Part shown: one piece after another, positions 44,658 through 53,510 of the stretch
How positions within the stretch are numbered: the stretch's first letter is position 1
Layout of the letters: each line of letters starts with the position of its first letter
Source: Halomicrobium salinisoli
GTDB taxonomy: Archaea > Halobacteriota > Halobacteria > Halobacteriales > Haloarculaceae
Reading direction: 5' to 3'
Assembly (NCBI RefSeq): GCF_020405185.1
Contig: NZ_CP084463.1
Span: 1,922,001 to 1,986,000 of the forward strand
DNA length: 64,000 bases
The notes under the pieces: generated by a model
The model's database searches: none
Seen by the model: the letters and a program-made list of their open reading frames with translations, nothing else
What the model was told of the DNA's origin: nothing
Translations under genes and position numbers: made by a program

Positions 44658-44695
44658 GGACGGCCGGTATCGGGCCCGCCCGCGTAGCCGCCGTC

Positions 44696-45004
44696 ATGAC
44701 AGACAGGGCCGCGGAGCTGTCCGCCCTCGCCGATCGGATCGCCGCACGCGAGGACGTTCGGGACGCGTGGACGGCCAAGAGCTTCACCGACCGCATACTC
44801 GTGGTGGAGGTGCCGCCGGACGCGGAGCTCCCGGCGGACGTCGAGCGGGCGCTGCGGGAGCACGACTGCCGCGGGGCCGACGAGGCGTACGACCTCGACG
44901 GAGCCGAGTCTGCGGCCTTCGCCGGCGACCTCGACGACGGGCGGCGCTACCGGTTCGTCGACACGCGCTCGCGGGGCGAGCTACAGTCCTACGTGGTGGA
45001 CTAG
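44696..45004 (+). CDS. Unknown 102-residue protein in the nitrogen-oxide island
   Basis: 102 residues, acidic and soluble, without Cys pair or helix spans. Segments are ELSALADRIAAREDVRDAWT, DRILVVEVPPDAELPADVER and RYRFVDTRSRGELQSYVVD; the pattern of strands and helices is regular, so a small alpha/beta fold is likely. No family recognised. The perfect palindrome before it suggests it is made with norB and the multicopper oxidase. Function not claimed. Confidence 0.7.
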   Translation: MTDRAAELSALADRIAAREDVRDAWTAKSFTDRILVVEVPPDAELPADVERALREHDCRGADEAYDLDGAESAAFAGDLDDGRRYRFVDTRSRGELQSYVVD

Positions 45005-45101
45005 AGACTACGGACGTCGGAACGGGCGGAGAAACAGTCGATGCGGACGCGGAATCGCCGAGCGCTCGGCGCCGGGGCCAGTCACTCGCTCGGGCGCTGA
45101 A

Positions 45102-46253
45102 TCAGCCCTCGTAGCCGGCGTAGTCCATCAGCTGACCGAATACGTCGGTGTCCATCGCCTCCTCGTAGACGATGCCGCCGACCATGCCGCCGGGGTAGGT
45201 GGTGCCGTTCATGGCGTGGTTGACCTTGTGGCAGTGCATGAGGTAGATCCCGGGGTCGGCGTCGGCCTCGAACTCGATGGTCTTGCGCTCGGCGGGGGCG
45301 ACGTCGCAGATGTCCTCCTCGTGCTGGGCCGCCTCGGGGATGGCCCCGCCGTCCTTCTCGACCACCTTGAAGCGGTGGTTGTGCGTGTGCATGGGGTGGT
45401 TCATGTAGCCGGCGTTGACCATGTGGACGCGGACGGTGTCGCCCTGCGAGACGATGATCGGGGAGCCGTCCTCGGGGTGGAGCGTCCGCGGCGCGCTCTT
45501 GCCGTTGATGGTGAACACGTCGGGGTTGCGGTTCCTCGGGCTGTAGGTGGCGTCCCCACCGGCCATCATCCGGTTGAGCCGGGAGTCCCAGTCCTTGAGC
45601 GTCATGAACACCTCGGTGTCGGCGGGCTCGTACCCCTCCGGATCGACCCGGAAGATGCCGTACATGCCCATATCGACGTGTCGCTGCGTCTGGAAGTGGC
45701 AGTGATAGAAGTGCGTGCCCGGGACGTTCGCGGGGATCTCGTAGGTGTGCTTCTCGCCGGGGTTGACGGTGATCCCGGTCGTCGTCGGGACGCCGTCGTT
45801 CTCCCAGGTCTTGCGGGCGCCGTGGAAGTGCAGCGTGTGGGGCATGTCGGCGTCCGTGTTGTCCAGCGTCACCTGCATGTCCTCGCCCTCCGTCGTCCGG
45901 AGGATCGGACCGGGCACGCTGGGCTCGCGGTCGTCGGCCTGGAACGCCCACACCTTGGGGAGTTCGACGGGACCGCCCATCTTCTCGCCGGGGTGGGCCT
46001 GATGGCGGGCGTTGACGGTCGAGATGGTCACCTCGCCGCCCTGCTCGTCGACGTTGACGACCTCCGGGGGCGACGTGGTCGGGAGGCTGTTATCGACCTG
46101 TTTGGGCGCCGAGTCGACCTCGGTCTGCTCCTGCTCGACGGTCGCGGCCGGGGCCTGGCACCCCGCGACGGCGGCGGTACCGGCGAGGCCGGAGGCTTTC
46201 ACGAAATCGCGGCGACTCATGTCCGTTCCGGGGGCGCCGATGCGGTCGGTCAT
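45102..46253 (-). CDS. Two-domain multicopper oxidase, Tat-exported
   Basis: 383 residues. The start has a Tat motif SRRDFVKASG and AVAGC lipobox. Two cupredoxin domains follow, about 75-215 and 225-375. Copper ligands: HFHGARKTW near 141 and HFYHCHFQTQRHVDMGMYG near 182 in domain 1; NHPMHTHNHRF near 286 and HCHKVNHAMNG near 340 in domain 2. Both HCH and HxH pairs are present, which can build type 1 sites and a trinuclear centre between chains, as in two-domain laccases. It lacks the HNVDFH opening of typical NirK. In this place a nitrite reductase role is conceivable but unproved. Confidence 0.82.
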   Translation of the reverse strand: MTDRIGAPGTDMSRRDFVKASGLAGTAAVAGCQAPAATVEQEQTEVDSAPKQVDNSLPTTSPPEVVNVDEQGGEVTISTVNARHQAHPGEKMGGPVELPKVWAFQADDREPSVPGPILRTTEGEDMQVTLDNTDADMPHTLHFHGARKTWENDGVPTTTGITVNPGEKHTYEIPANVPGTHFYHCHFQTQRHVDMGMYGIFRVDPEGYEPADTEVFMTLKDWDSRLNRMMAGGDATYSPRNRNPDVFTINGKSAPRTLHPEDGSPIIVSQGDTVRVHMVNAGYMNHPMHTHNHRFKVVEKDGGAIPEAAQHEEDICDVAPAERKTIEFEADADPGIYLMHCHKVNHAMNGTTYPGGMVGGIVYEEAMDTDVFGQLMDYAGYEG

Positions 46254-46280
46254 GTTCTCACTTCCACGTTGGCAGTCCAC

Positions 46281-46290
46281 CCTTATAGCC
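46281..46290 (-). promoter_or_regulatory. TATA box of the multicopper oxidase gene
   Basis: Minus strand ggctataagg, 28-37 bases before ATG 46253, so the message is nearly leaderless. A gggaattccc palindrome lies just upstream at 46297-46306. Confidence 0.55.
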
Positions 46291-46355
46291 CAGAAAGGGA
46301 ATTCCCAGTAGCTGAAAAACCTCCAAACTGGGGGTAGCGAGGGTAAGCGCGGGGT

Positions 46356-46367
46356 CGAACACATTCG
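46356..46367. promoter_or_regulatory. CGAA-N4-TTCG site before the multicopper oxidase
   Basis: cgaacacattcg, differing by one base from the norB site, lies 103 bases before the gene start and about 66 before its TATA box, further away than at norB. Confidence 0.45.
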
Positions 46368-46509
46368 GGACAGGGATAGCGCCCGGCAGGGGTCGCGGGC
46401 ACGGGCGCGTCGGTGACGCCACACCGACAGCGACCGTCCCGGTGGGTCGCCCGTGCGCGTGTAGTCAGATTGGAAAGCGATTTAGCCGGCCGGGGGCGAC
46501 GGGGAGGTA

Positions 46510-48681
46510 ATGAGCCTGTCCGATCGGGACCGCGACCTCGTCGTCGAGGAACTCGGCCGGGAGCCCACCCCCGCCGAGTCGGCCCTCTTCGAGAACCTCT
46601 GGAGCGAGCACTGCGCCTATCGGTCCTCGCGACCGCTTTTGGGCGCGTTCGACTCCGAGGGCGATCAGGTCGTCGTCGGGCCGGGCGACGACGCCGCCGT
46701 CGTCTCCCTGCCGACCCACGGCGACGGGGACGAGACCTACGTCACGATGGGCATCGAGAGCCACAACCACCCCTCCTACGTCGACCCGTTCGACGGCGCC
46801 GCGACCGGCGTCGGCGGCATCGTCCGGGACACGCTGTCGATGGGCGCCTACCCCATCGCGCTGGCGGACAGCCTGTACTTCGGCGACTTCGACCGCGAGC
46901 ACTCCCGGTACCTCCTGGAGGGCGTGGTCGAGGGGATCAGCCACTACGGCAACTGCATCGGCGTCCCCACCGTCGCCGGCAGCACCGCCTTCCACGGCGA
47001 CTACGAGGGCAACCCGCTCGTGAACGTTTCCTGCGTCGGTCTCATCGACGACCCCGATCGGATGGTCACCGCGGAGGCCCAGCAGCCCGGCAACAAGCTC
47101 GTCCTGGTCGGCAACGCCACCGGCCGCGACGGCCTGGGCGGCGCCTCCTTCGCCAGCGAGGACCTCGCCGAGGACGCCGAGACCGAGGACAGGCCCGCGG
47201 TCCAGGTCGGCGACCCCTACGCCGAGAAGCTCCTGATCGAGTGCAACGAGGCCCTGCTCGACGAGGACCTGATCGAGTCGGCCCGCGACCTCGGCGCGGC
47301 CGGTCTGGGCGGGGCCTCCTCCGAGATGGTCGCCAAGGGCGGGCTGGGCGCCGAGATCGAGCTGACCGAGGTCCACGAGCGCGAACCCAACATGAACGCC
47401 GTGGAGTACCTGCTCGCCGAGAGCCAGGAGCGGATGTGCTACGAGGTCGCGCCGGAGAACGTCGACCGCGTCCGCGAGCTCGCCGAGCGCTTCGAGCTCG
47501 GTTGCTCGGTCATCGGCGAGGTCACCGACACCGGCCGCTACGTCTGCACGTTCGAGGGCGAGACGGTCGTCGACGCCGACGCCGAGTTCCTCGGCGAGGG
47601 CGCACCGATGAACGACCTGCCCGCCGAGGAACCCGACGAACAGGAGCGTGACCTGCCCGAGCCCGCGCCCGACCTGGACGAGGCGTTCGAGGCCGTCGTC
47701 GGGAGCCCGAACACCGCCTCGAAGCGCTGGGTCTACCGCCAGTACGACCACGAGGTCGGCGTCCGAACGTCGATGCGCCCCGGCGACGACGCCGCCGTCG
47801 TCGCGATCCGCGAGGCCGGTACGGGCCTGGCGTTCGCGGCCGGCGCCGACCCCAACTGGACGGACGCGGCCCCCTACGAGGGCGCCCGCGCCGTCGCGCT
47901 GGAGAACGCCACCAACGTCGCCGCCAAGGGCGCGGAACCCCTGGCCGCCGTCGACTGCCTCAACGGCGGCAACCCGGAGAAACCGGACGTCTACGGCGGC
48001 TTCAAGGGCGTCGTCGACGGCCTCGCGGACATGTGCTCGACGCTCGACGTCCCCGTGGTCGGCGGCAACGTCTCGCTGTACAACGACTCCCAGCACGGCC
48101 CGATCCCGCCGACGCCGACGCTCGCGCTCGTCGGCGCCAAGGAGGGCTACGACGCGCCGCCGATGTCGCTGTCCGGCGAGGGCGACCTCCTGCTGGTCGG
48201 CGCGAAGGCCATCGAGGGCGACGCCGAGGCGCGGCTGGGCGGCTCCGAGTACCTCGCGCAGTTCGGCGGCACCGACCACTTCCCCGAACTCCCGAAGGAC
48301 CCCGCCGGCCTCGTCAGCACGACCGCCGACGTCGCCGACGAGGCGTCGACGCTTTCCACCCACGACCTGAGCCACGGCGGCCTCGCCGTCGCGCTCGCCG
48401 AGATGATCACGGACGACGCCGGCGCGACCGTCGAGGTGGACGCGCCGAGCAAGGGCAGCGCCGCGGAACTGCTCTTCGGCGAGCAGGCCGGCCGCGTCGT
48501 CGTCGAGACGACCGATCCCGCCGCCGTGCGACAGGCCTTCGACGGCGTCGCCCCGGTGTACGACCTCGGCAGCGCCGACGACAGCGGCCGCCTGGACCTG
48601 ACGGTCAACGGCGAGTCGCTGGCCTACGACGCCGCGGACGTGGCCGACCTCCGCGACGTCATCGAGCGAGAGCTCGAGTGA
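46510..48681 (+). CDS. purL: FGAM synthase subunit PurL
   Basis: 723 residues, the archaeal small-PurL length, which needs PurS and PurQ. Landmarks are [15 protein letters not shown] near residue 28, [20 protein letters not shown] near 84 and the second AIR-synthase half with [13 protein letters not shown] near 518. It makes formylglycinamidine ribotide in purine synthesis, using ATP. GGAGGT eight bases before ATG serves as the ribosome site. Single gene on this strand; purQ and purS are not in the window. Confidence 0.96.
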   Translation: MSLSDRDRDLVVEELGREPTPAESALFENLWSEHCAYRSSRPLLGAFDSEGDQVVVGPGDDAAVVSLPTHGDGDETYVTMGIESHNHPSYVDPFDGAATGVGGIVRDTLSMGAYPIALADSLYFGDFDREHSRYLLEGVVEGISHYGNCIGVPTVAGSTAFHGDYEGNPLVNVSCVGLIDDPDRMVTAEAQQPGNKLVLVGNATGRDGLGGASFASEDLAEDAETEDRPAVQVGDPYAEKLLIECNEALLDEDLIESARDLGAAGLGGASSEMVAKGGLGAEIELTEVHEREPNMNAVEYLLAESQERMCYEVAPENVDRVRELAERFELGCSVIGEVTDTGRYVCTFEGETVVDADAEFLGEGAPMNDLPAEEPDEQERDLPEPAPDLDEAFEAVVGSPNTASKRWVYRQYDHEVGVRTSMRPGDDAAVVAIREAGTGLAFAAGADPNWTDAAPYEGARAVALENATNVAAKGAEPLAAVDCLNGGNPEKPDVYGGFKGVVDGLADMCSTLDVPVVGGNVSLYNDSQHGPIPPTPTLALVGAKEGYDAPPMSLSGEGDLLLVGAKAIEGDAEARLGGSEYLAQFGGTDHFPELPKDPAGLVSTTADVADEASTLSTHDLSHGGLAVALAEMITDDAGATVEVDAPSKGSAAELLFGEQAGRVVVETTDPAAVRQAFDGVAPVYDLGSADDSGRLDLTVNGESLAYDAADVADLRDVIERELE

Positions 48682-48696
48682 GAATGCGCGACCGAT

Positions 48697-48906
48697 TCAG
48701 ACCAGCGCGACCGAGAGGCCGAACACCACGGCAAGGCCGACCGCGAGCACGACGAACCCGGTCGCGACCTGCCCCATCGTGAAGTCGCTCTGGGGCGCCG
48801 TCTCCCGCAGCGGGGGCGCACGGTCCGGGACCTCGGGGTTCTGCGGATCGTAGTCGGGACGGTCCGCCTCGTGTTCGCCTTCGTGACCCTCGTCGTTCTC
48901 GTCCAT
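48697..48906 (-). CDS. Small single-helix membrane protein (DUF7550-like)
   Basis: 69 residues. Acidic N-terminus with Pro-rich PDYDPQNPEVPDRAPPL, then one C-terminal helix MGQVATGFVVLAVGLAVVFG. The Lys/Arg is rare and the tail is hydrophobic. Conserved in haloarchaea as a small membrane protein of unknown role. Convergent with purL. Confidence 0.7.
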   Translation of the reverse strand: MDENDEGHEGEHEADRPDYDPQNPEVPDRAPPLRETAPQSDFTMGQVATGFVVLAVGLAVVFGLSVALV

Positions 48907-49145
48907 GTGCGGACGATTCCCCGCCTGCTACGAGTAGTTGTCGGAATTCGGCACGTCGCCGGCGACGCGGTCGGATCCACCGGACCCACGCCCCGCGGAC
49001 CCCGCGACGAGGTCGAGTAACCGCGCCGTAGGGTTCGAGCGCGGAGCGGTAACGCGACCCAAATGACCCCGTCGTCGCGCACAGGCCGTCCGTACTGGGA
49101 AAACGATCACACCGGGGTTTGCGGCGGCGCCCGAAACAGTTCGTG

Positions 49146-50222
49146 ATGTCCTCGTCAGTACGATCGATAGTCATCGCGCTGGTCGCCGTCGTCGCGATAA
49201 GCGGCGCGGCGGCGCCGGCGCTCGGAAGCACGGCCGCACAGACAGCCCAGCAGTCGCCGGGGTCCTGCGACTACGTGTCGCTGTACGACGAGACGATCGG
49301 CTCCGTCGTCTCGATCCAGACGGACGCCGGCATCGGCTCCGGCTACGTCTACGAGACCGGCGACAACGGCTCGGCGATCGTCGTCACGAACGCACACGTC
49401 GTCGGCGAGTCCGACGACGTGATGGTCCAGTTCACGCGCGGCGAGTCCGTGATGGGGACCGTCGTCGGGCGCGACGCGGGCACCGACCTGGCCGCCGTCC
49501 GCGTCGACGACCGGCCCGACTACGTCGAGGCGCTGCCGACGACGGAGTCCCAGCCCCAGCACGGAACGCCCGTCGCGGCGCTGGGCAACCCCTTCGGCCT
49601 GGAGGGGACCATAACGCAGGGCATCGTCAGCGGCCTGAACCGCTCGCTGCCGACCCAGCGCGGCGTCCCGATCCCCGACACCGTCCAGACCGACGCCGCG
49701 ATCAGCTCCGGGAACAGCGGCGGCCCGCTGGTCAACTGCCAGGGTGAGGTCGTCGGCGTCAACGCGGCCGGCATCGCCGCGCCGAGCGCCGAGAACATCG
49801 GCTTCGCCATCTCGCACCGGATCGTCGAGCAGGTCGTTCCCGAACTCGTCCAGGACGGTGAGTTCGACCAGCCCTACCTCGGCATCGGCGTCGCCGAGGT
49901 CACGCCAGCCATCGCCGAGGCCAACGACCTCAACCAGACCACCGGCGTCTACGTCGGCTCGGTCGCCGAGGACGGGCCCGCCGCCGGCGTCCTCCAGGGC
50001 GCCGAAGAGCTGGCCGTCGTGGACGACGAGCGCGTGCCCGTCGGCGGCGACGTCATCGTCGGCGTGGAAGGCCAGGAGGTCCGCGGCATGGAGGACCTCT
50101 CCTCGATCCTGCTGACCGAGACCGAACCGGGACAGAACGTCTCGATCACCGTCGTCCGGGACGGCGAGCGCCAGAACGTCACGGTGACGGCCGGCGAGCG
50201 ACCGGCACCGACCGAGCGGTAG
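49146..50222 (+). CDS. HtrA/DegP-like serine protease with PDZ domain
   Basis: 358 residues. A signal sequence ([20 protein letters not shown]) leads the trypsin-like domain: His in TNAHVVGES near 83, Asp in [10 protein letters not shown] near 113 and Ser in [12 protein letters not shown] near 189. A PDZ domain ([20 protein letters not shown] and [20 protein letters not shown]) covers 240-345. It acts outside or at the membrane in protein quality control. ATG 49146 is chosen over the upstream frame start. Confidence 0.93.
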   Translation: MSSSVRSIVIALVAVVAISGAAAPALGSTAAQTAQQSPGSCDYVSLYDETIGSVVSIQTDAGIGSGYVYETGDNGSAIVVTNAHVVGESDDVMVQFTRGESVMGTVVGRDAGTDLAAVRVDDRPDYVEALPTTESQPQHGTPVAALGNPFGLEGTITQGIVSGLNRSLPTQRGVPIPDTVQTDAAISSGNSGGPLVNCQGEVVGVNAAGIAAPSAENIGFAISHRIVEQVVPELVQDGEFDQPYLGIGVAEVTPAIAEANDLNQTTGVYVGSVAEDGPAAGVLQGAEELAVVDDERVPVGGDVIVGVEGQEVRGMEDLSSILLTETEPGQNVSITVVRDGERQNVTVTAGERPAPTER

Positions 50223-50236
50223 GTCGGGCGTCGCGG

Positions 50237-50378
50237 CTTTCGAGTCCGGCTTCACTGCGTTCAGTCGGACACCGTCGGAACGAGTTCCGACGAGCCCTGG
50301 TTCACTAGCGTTCGCCAGGACGCCGAAAGGCTCACTTCGTTCGCCTTTCGAGCCCGGCTTCGTGAAACTCAGTCGGAC
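50237..50378. repeat. Imperfect direct repeat before hisF
   Basis: ctttcgagtccggcttcact at 50237 and ctttcgagcccggcttcgtg at 50345 begin two copies of a ~34-base stretch that ends cagtcggac in both. They flank a ~74-base spacer. No gene is seen between. Confidence 0.55.
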
Positions 50379-50415
50379 CCCTTTTGACCCCTCGCGCCCG
50401 ACAGTCGCCTATCAG

Positions 50416-51231
50416 ATGACGCTCACGAAGCGAATCATCCCCTGCATCGACGTCGACGTCGACGAGGAGGGGAACGCCGCCGTCTACACGGGTGTCAACT
50501 TCGAGAACCTGAAGTACACGGGCGATCCGGTGGAGATGGCGCGGAAGTACAACGAGTCCGGGGCCGACGAGTTCGTCTTCCTCGACATCACCGCCAGCGC
50601 CGACGGGCGGGAGACGATGCTGGGCGTCGTCGAGGCCATCGCCGACGAGGTGTTCATCCCGCTGACCGTCGGCGGCGGCATCCGCACCCGCGACGACGTC
50701 AAGGAGACGCTCCGGGCCGGCGCCGACAAGGTTTCGATCAACTCCGGCGCCATCGCCAACCCCGAGCTGATTACCGAGGGCGCGCGCTCGTTCGGCAGCC
50801 AGTGCATGGTCGTCTCCGTCGACGCCAAGCGCCGCTTCGACGAGGGCGGCGAGTACTACGCCGAGGTCGACGGCGAGTCCTGCTGGTTCGAGTGCACCGT
50901 CAAGGGCGGCCGCGAAGGGACCGGCCTGGACGTGATCGAGTGGGTCACCGAGGCCGAGGAACGGGGCGCCGGCGAACTGTTCGTCAACTCCATCGACGCC
51001 GACGGCACCGAGGACGGCTACGACATCCCGCTGACCTCGGCCGTCTGCGACGCCGTCTCCACGCCCGTCATCGCCTCCTCCGGCTGCGGCGGCCCGGAGG
51101 ACGCCCGCGAGGTCCTCCAGGACGCCGGCGCCGACGCCGCGCTCGCCGCCTCCATCTTCCACTTCGACGAGTACTCGATCCGCGAGGTCAAAGAATATCT
51201 GGACGACCACGGCGTGCCGGTCCGGCTGTAG
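50416..51231 (+). CDS. hisF: Imidazole glycerol phosphate synthase subunit HisF
   Basis: 271 residues, TIM barrel. The catalytic Asp is in [14 protein letters not shown] near residue 10 and the second in [11 protein letters not shown] near 135; [23 protein letters not shown] and [12 protein letters not shown] match the half-barrel repeats. HisF closes the imidazole ring in histidine synthesis using ammonia from HisH. No hisH neighbours here. MTLTKR is chosen; the 18 upstream residues are rejected because the ATG fits other HisF starts. Confidence 0.96.
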   Translation: MTLTKRIIPCIDVDVDEEGNAAVYTGVNFENLKYTGDPVEMARKYNESGADEFVFLDITASADGRETMLGVVEAIADEVFIPLTVGGGIRTRDDVKETLRAGADKVSINSGAIANPELITEGARSFGSQCMVVSVDAKRRFDEGGEYYAEVDGESCWFECTVKGGREGTGLDVIEWVTEAEERGAGELFVNSIDADGTEDGYDIPLTSAVCDAVSTPVIASSGCGGPEDAREVLQDAGADAALAASIFHFDEYSIREVKEYLDDHGVPVRL

Positions 51232-51306
51232 TACCGCGAGCGACACGAGGGCCGCCTTGCAGATTCAGGCCCGCCCCTTTTGGCGCCCAGTCCCCGAGGG
51301 ACGGAC

Positions 51307-51543
51307 ATGGCGACGAACCGCCCCAGCGAGGAGGACGTCAGCCGCGGGATGACGGTCGAGGTCGTCCAGAACCAGGAGAACAACGACGGCGAGCCCCTGA
51401 TCGGCGACATCCGGCAGGTCGTCGGCGACGACGAGCCCGGCGGCGTGGTCGTCGAACTCGAGTCGGGCGTGACCGGCGAGGTCGTCGAGATCCGCCCCGA
51501 CGAGGGCGGCGGCGACGTCCCACAGGGCGGTCAGGGGACCTGA
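51307..51543 (+). CDS. YwbE-like protein (DUF2196)
   Basis: 78 residues. SRGMTVEVVQNQENNDGEPL then IGDIRQVVGDDEPGGVVVEL and VTGEVVEIRP is the DUF2196/YwbE beta-barrel-like pattern. Function unknown; small family in Bacteria and haloarchaea. About 75 bases after hisF. An upstream start at 51280 adds nine residues without support. Confidence 0.8.
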   Translation: MATNRPSEEDVSRGMTVEVVQNQENNDGEPLIGDIRQVVGDDEPGGVVVELESGVTGEVVEIRPDEGGGDVPQGGQGT

Positions 51544-51615
51544 TCGGCACGACACGGCATCGACGCGAGACCGCTGTCGAAACCCCTTTCTCCGCAGGTC
51601 GACGAGTTCGACGGC

Positions 51616-52419
51616 ATGGAGTGGCGGTGTGCCCGGTGCGGGGCGATCCAGGACGAGGACGACCCGCCCTGCGACGAGTGCGGCTTCCACGGGTTCGAGC
51701 GAGTGCCCGGCGGCGACGAGTCCGGTCCGAGCGACCCCGTCTGGGTGTGTCCCGAGTGCGGCCGCCAGCACCAGAAGAACTCCCCGCCGTGCAAGCGCTG
51801 CGGCCACGTCCACCTCGAGCAGCGCGAACCCGACTACGAGGCGTTCGACGACATCGGCGGGACGACCTACCGCGACGTCCTGGAGCCGCGCTACGTCGCG
51901 GGCTTCGTCTTCGCCGGACTCCTGGGCGCCGTCCTCGTCCTCGGCGTCGCGGGCGTGATCACGCTGCCCGGGACGGGCCCGCCAGAACCGCCGGAGGCGC
52001 CCGCCGGCGACGCGGCCGGACTGAACCTCTCCGGCGTCGAGTCGGCGTACGTGACCGCGCTGAACGCCCAGCGGTCGAACGCCGGCGTCGGCGAGGTGTC
52101 CCGCGCCGCCGACGTCGACGCGATGGCGACCTACTACAACAAGCGCGTCGTCGAGGCGCGGTACGGCGACGCCGAGCTACCCGACCAGGAGGAGCTGAAC
52201 CAGTTCGACGCCCGCTGCGGCGAGGCCGCCGCGTTCGTTCCCTACTCGGTCGACTCGGACCGGCCGCTCGCCGAGTACGACGAACGGGGACTCGCGAACG
52301 AACTCGTCGGCGCGCTGGAGAACCCGGAGCGAGTCACCGTCGAGAGCCAGTCCCGGGTCGGCGTCGACGTCCACGTCGCGCCCGACCAGCGCGTCTTCGT
52401 GACCGCCCTCGTCTGTTAG
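51616..52419 (+). CDS. Double zinc-ribbon membrane protein with SCP/CAP-like tail
   Basis: 267 residues. Two zinc ribbons with C-x2-C pairs occupy residues 5-75 (CARCG, CDECG, CPECG, CKRCG). One membrane helix is near 96-118 (AGFVFAGLLGAVLVLGVAGV). The outside part begins ESAYVTALNAQRSNAGVGEV, which resembles the first helix of CAP/SCP domains, and has SRVGVDVHV near the end but is shorter than a full domain. Unusual mix of cytoplasmic zinc ribbons and a secreted domain; function unknown. Confidence 0.78.
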   Translation: MEWRCARCGAIQDEDDPPCDECGFHGFERVPGGDESGPSDPVWVCPECGRQHQKNSPPCKRCGHVHLEQREPDYEAFDDIGGTTYRDVLEPRYVAGFVFAGLLGAVLVLGVAGVITLPGTGPPEPPEAPAGDAAGLNLSGVESAYVTALNAQRSNAGVGEVSRAADVDAMATYYNKRVVEARYGDAELPDQEELNQFDARCGEAAAFVPYSVDSDRPLAEYDERGLANELVGALENPERVTVESQSRVGVDVHVAPDQRVFVTALVC

Positions 52420-52428
52420 AAAGAGGTC

Positions 52429-52713
52429 CTACGTCGCCGCCTCGAACGCCGCCTCGAAGTCCTCCGTCTTCTCGATGACGCGGTCCGTCCCGGTCTCCAG
52501 CGCGTCCAGCGCGTCGACGTCGGCGTCCGTCTTGATCGTCAGCACCGGGTCCGTCTGGCCGCCGGACTGCTCGGGGTTCATGTCGTACGTCGCGGCCTGC
52601 ACTCCCTCGGTCTCCAGCAGCGCGCCCTTGAGGACGTTCATGAAGGTGTGGTCCTCGCCGGCGATCTCGATAGAGAGCTCCGTGTCGGATTTGTCGATGA
52701 CGCGCAGGTCCAT
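52429..52713 (-). CDS. rpoL: DNA-directed RNA polymerase subunit L
   Basis: 94 residues, archaeal Rpb11-like. [20 protein letters not shown] then [17 protein letters not shown] is the RpoL core that dimerises with RpoD for core assembly. The C-terminus is helix-rich ([20 protein letters not shown]). Start MDLRV is chosen; the upstream Met at 52767 is non-homologous. Stand-alone gene. Confidence 0.93.
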   Translation of the reverse strand: MDLRVIDKSDTELSIEIAGEDHTFMNVLKGALLETEGVQAATYDMNPEQSGGQTDPVLTIKTDADVDALDALETGTDRVIEKTEDFEAAFEAAT

Positions 52714-52860
52714 GCCCCCTCGTATAGCCGTAGCGGGGATGAAAGCTTCGCTTCGTGATAACAGCACCGTAGACGGCGACTACGGGAGACGACAGCGACG
52801 GAGCGGAGTACGGGAATCAGAAAGCCCCCGGGCGCTCAACCGCCGAGCCTCGCTGTCGTC

Positions 52861-52906
52861 CGAAAATCTTCGATTTTCGTGATCACGAGAGAGCAAAGCT
52901 CTCTCG
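52861..52906. repeat. Two adjacent inverted repeats
   Basis: cgaaaatc-ttc-gattttcg at 52861-52879 and cgagagag-caaag-ctctctcg at 52886-52906. Each has eight paired bases around a very short loop. They could end transcription on either strand or be mobile hairpin repeats. Confidence 0.6.
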
Positions 52907-52978
52907 AACACCGCTCCTCGTCACTCACTCCGTTCGCTCCTGTGGTGCTTGCGTCGTCCGGGCTGGCTGAGCGACCGG

Positions 52979-53038
52979 CCCCTTTCAGTCCCGCCCGTAG
53001 CCGGTTGGTCAAACAACGCTGGGCGGGACTGAAAGGGG
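52979..53038. repeat. 18-base perfect inverted repeat
   Basis: cccctttcagtcccgccc at 52979-52996 and gggcgggactgaaagggg at 53021-53038, with a 24-base spacer. It is the longest perfect hairpin seen outside RNA genes here. Not followed by a T run, so an ordinary terminator is unlikely. Confidence 0.75.
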
Positions 53039-53177
53039 CGGCTGGCTGCGGGAACCCTGGCGAAGTAAGCACGCGACCGAAGGGAGCGCGCGCAGCGAGT
53101 CACGGGACCGCAGCCAGCCGGGGCTTTCTGGTTCTTCGCGGCGACGACAGCAGCAGTAACAGCGATTTCTAGCGTTC

Positions 53178-53510
53178 CTAGAGCACCGCGTAGATCATCA
53201 GGAGGCCGAAGTAGATCAGGATCAGCGCGCCCAGCGCCTTCAGGCGGAACCGTCGGATGTCGGCCTGCTCGTCGGCGAAGGCGTCGCGGTAGGCCGCGAT
53301 CTCCTCGTCGTCGAGGTCGCCGGGGTGGTCGACCCCGCGGTGGAGGCGGAGCCAGTCCTCGCGGGCGAACGGGCGGCCGCAGCGGTCGCAGCGATAGACC
53401 GGTTCGTCTGTGGGGACGTCGTACTCGTGGGCGTCGGACCCCACTGCGGTTCGGTCGACCCGGTCCGGGACGTCGCGGTCGCGGGCGTCGGACTCGTGAG
53501 CGTCGCTCAT
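53178..53510 (-). CDS. Single C2H2-finger membrane protein
   Basis: 110 residues. An acidic N-terminal ~35 residues, then YRCDRCGRPFAREDWLRLHR, a C2H2 finger (residues 39-63 with HRGVDH), and a C-terminal helix ALGALILIYFGLLMIYAVL. This haloarchaeal layout (annotated DUF7410-like) anchors the finger to the membrane. The start overlaps the stop of the 457-residue membrane gene (ATGA), and both likely form one operon. Confidence 0.8.
   Translation of the reverse strand: MSDAHESDARDRDVPDRVDRTAVGSDAHEYDVPTDEPVYRCDRCGRPFAREDWLRLHRGVDHPGDLDDEEIAAYRDAFADEQADIRRFRLKALGALILIYFGLLMIYAVL

Larger units (their letters stand above)
52714..53177. other. Repeat-rich intergenic region upstream of rpoL
   Basis: About 464 bases between the rpoL start and the stop of the zinc-finger membrane protein. 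No ORF is convincing. It holds three inverted repeats, listed separately, and AT-richer stretches. Several may end transcripts coming from the gene to the right. Confidence 0.6.

Noticed and set aside
45102..46253. Calling the multicopper oxidase NirK
   Set aside because: The NirK openings such as HNVDFH are absent and both domains keep HCH-type ligands, so the broader name is safer.
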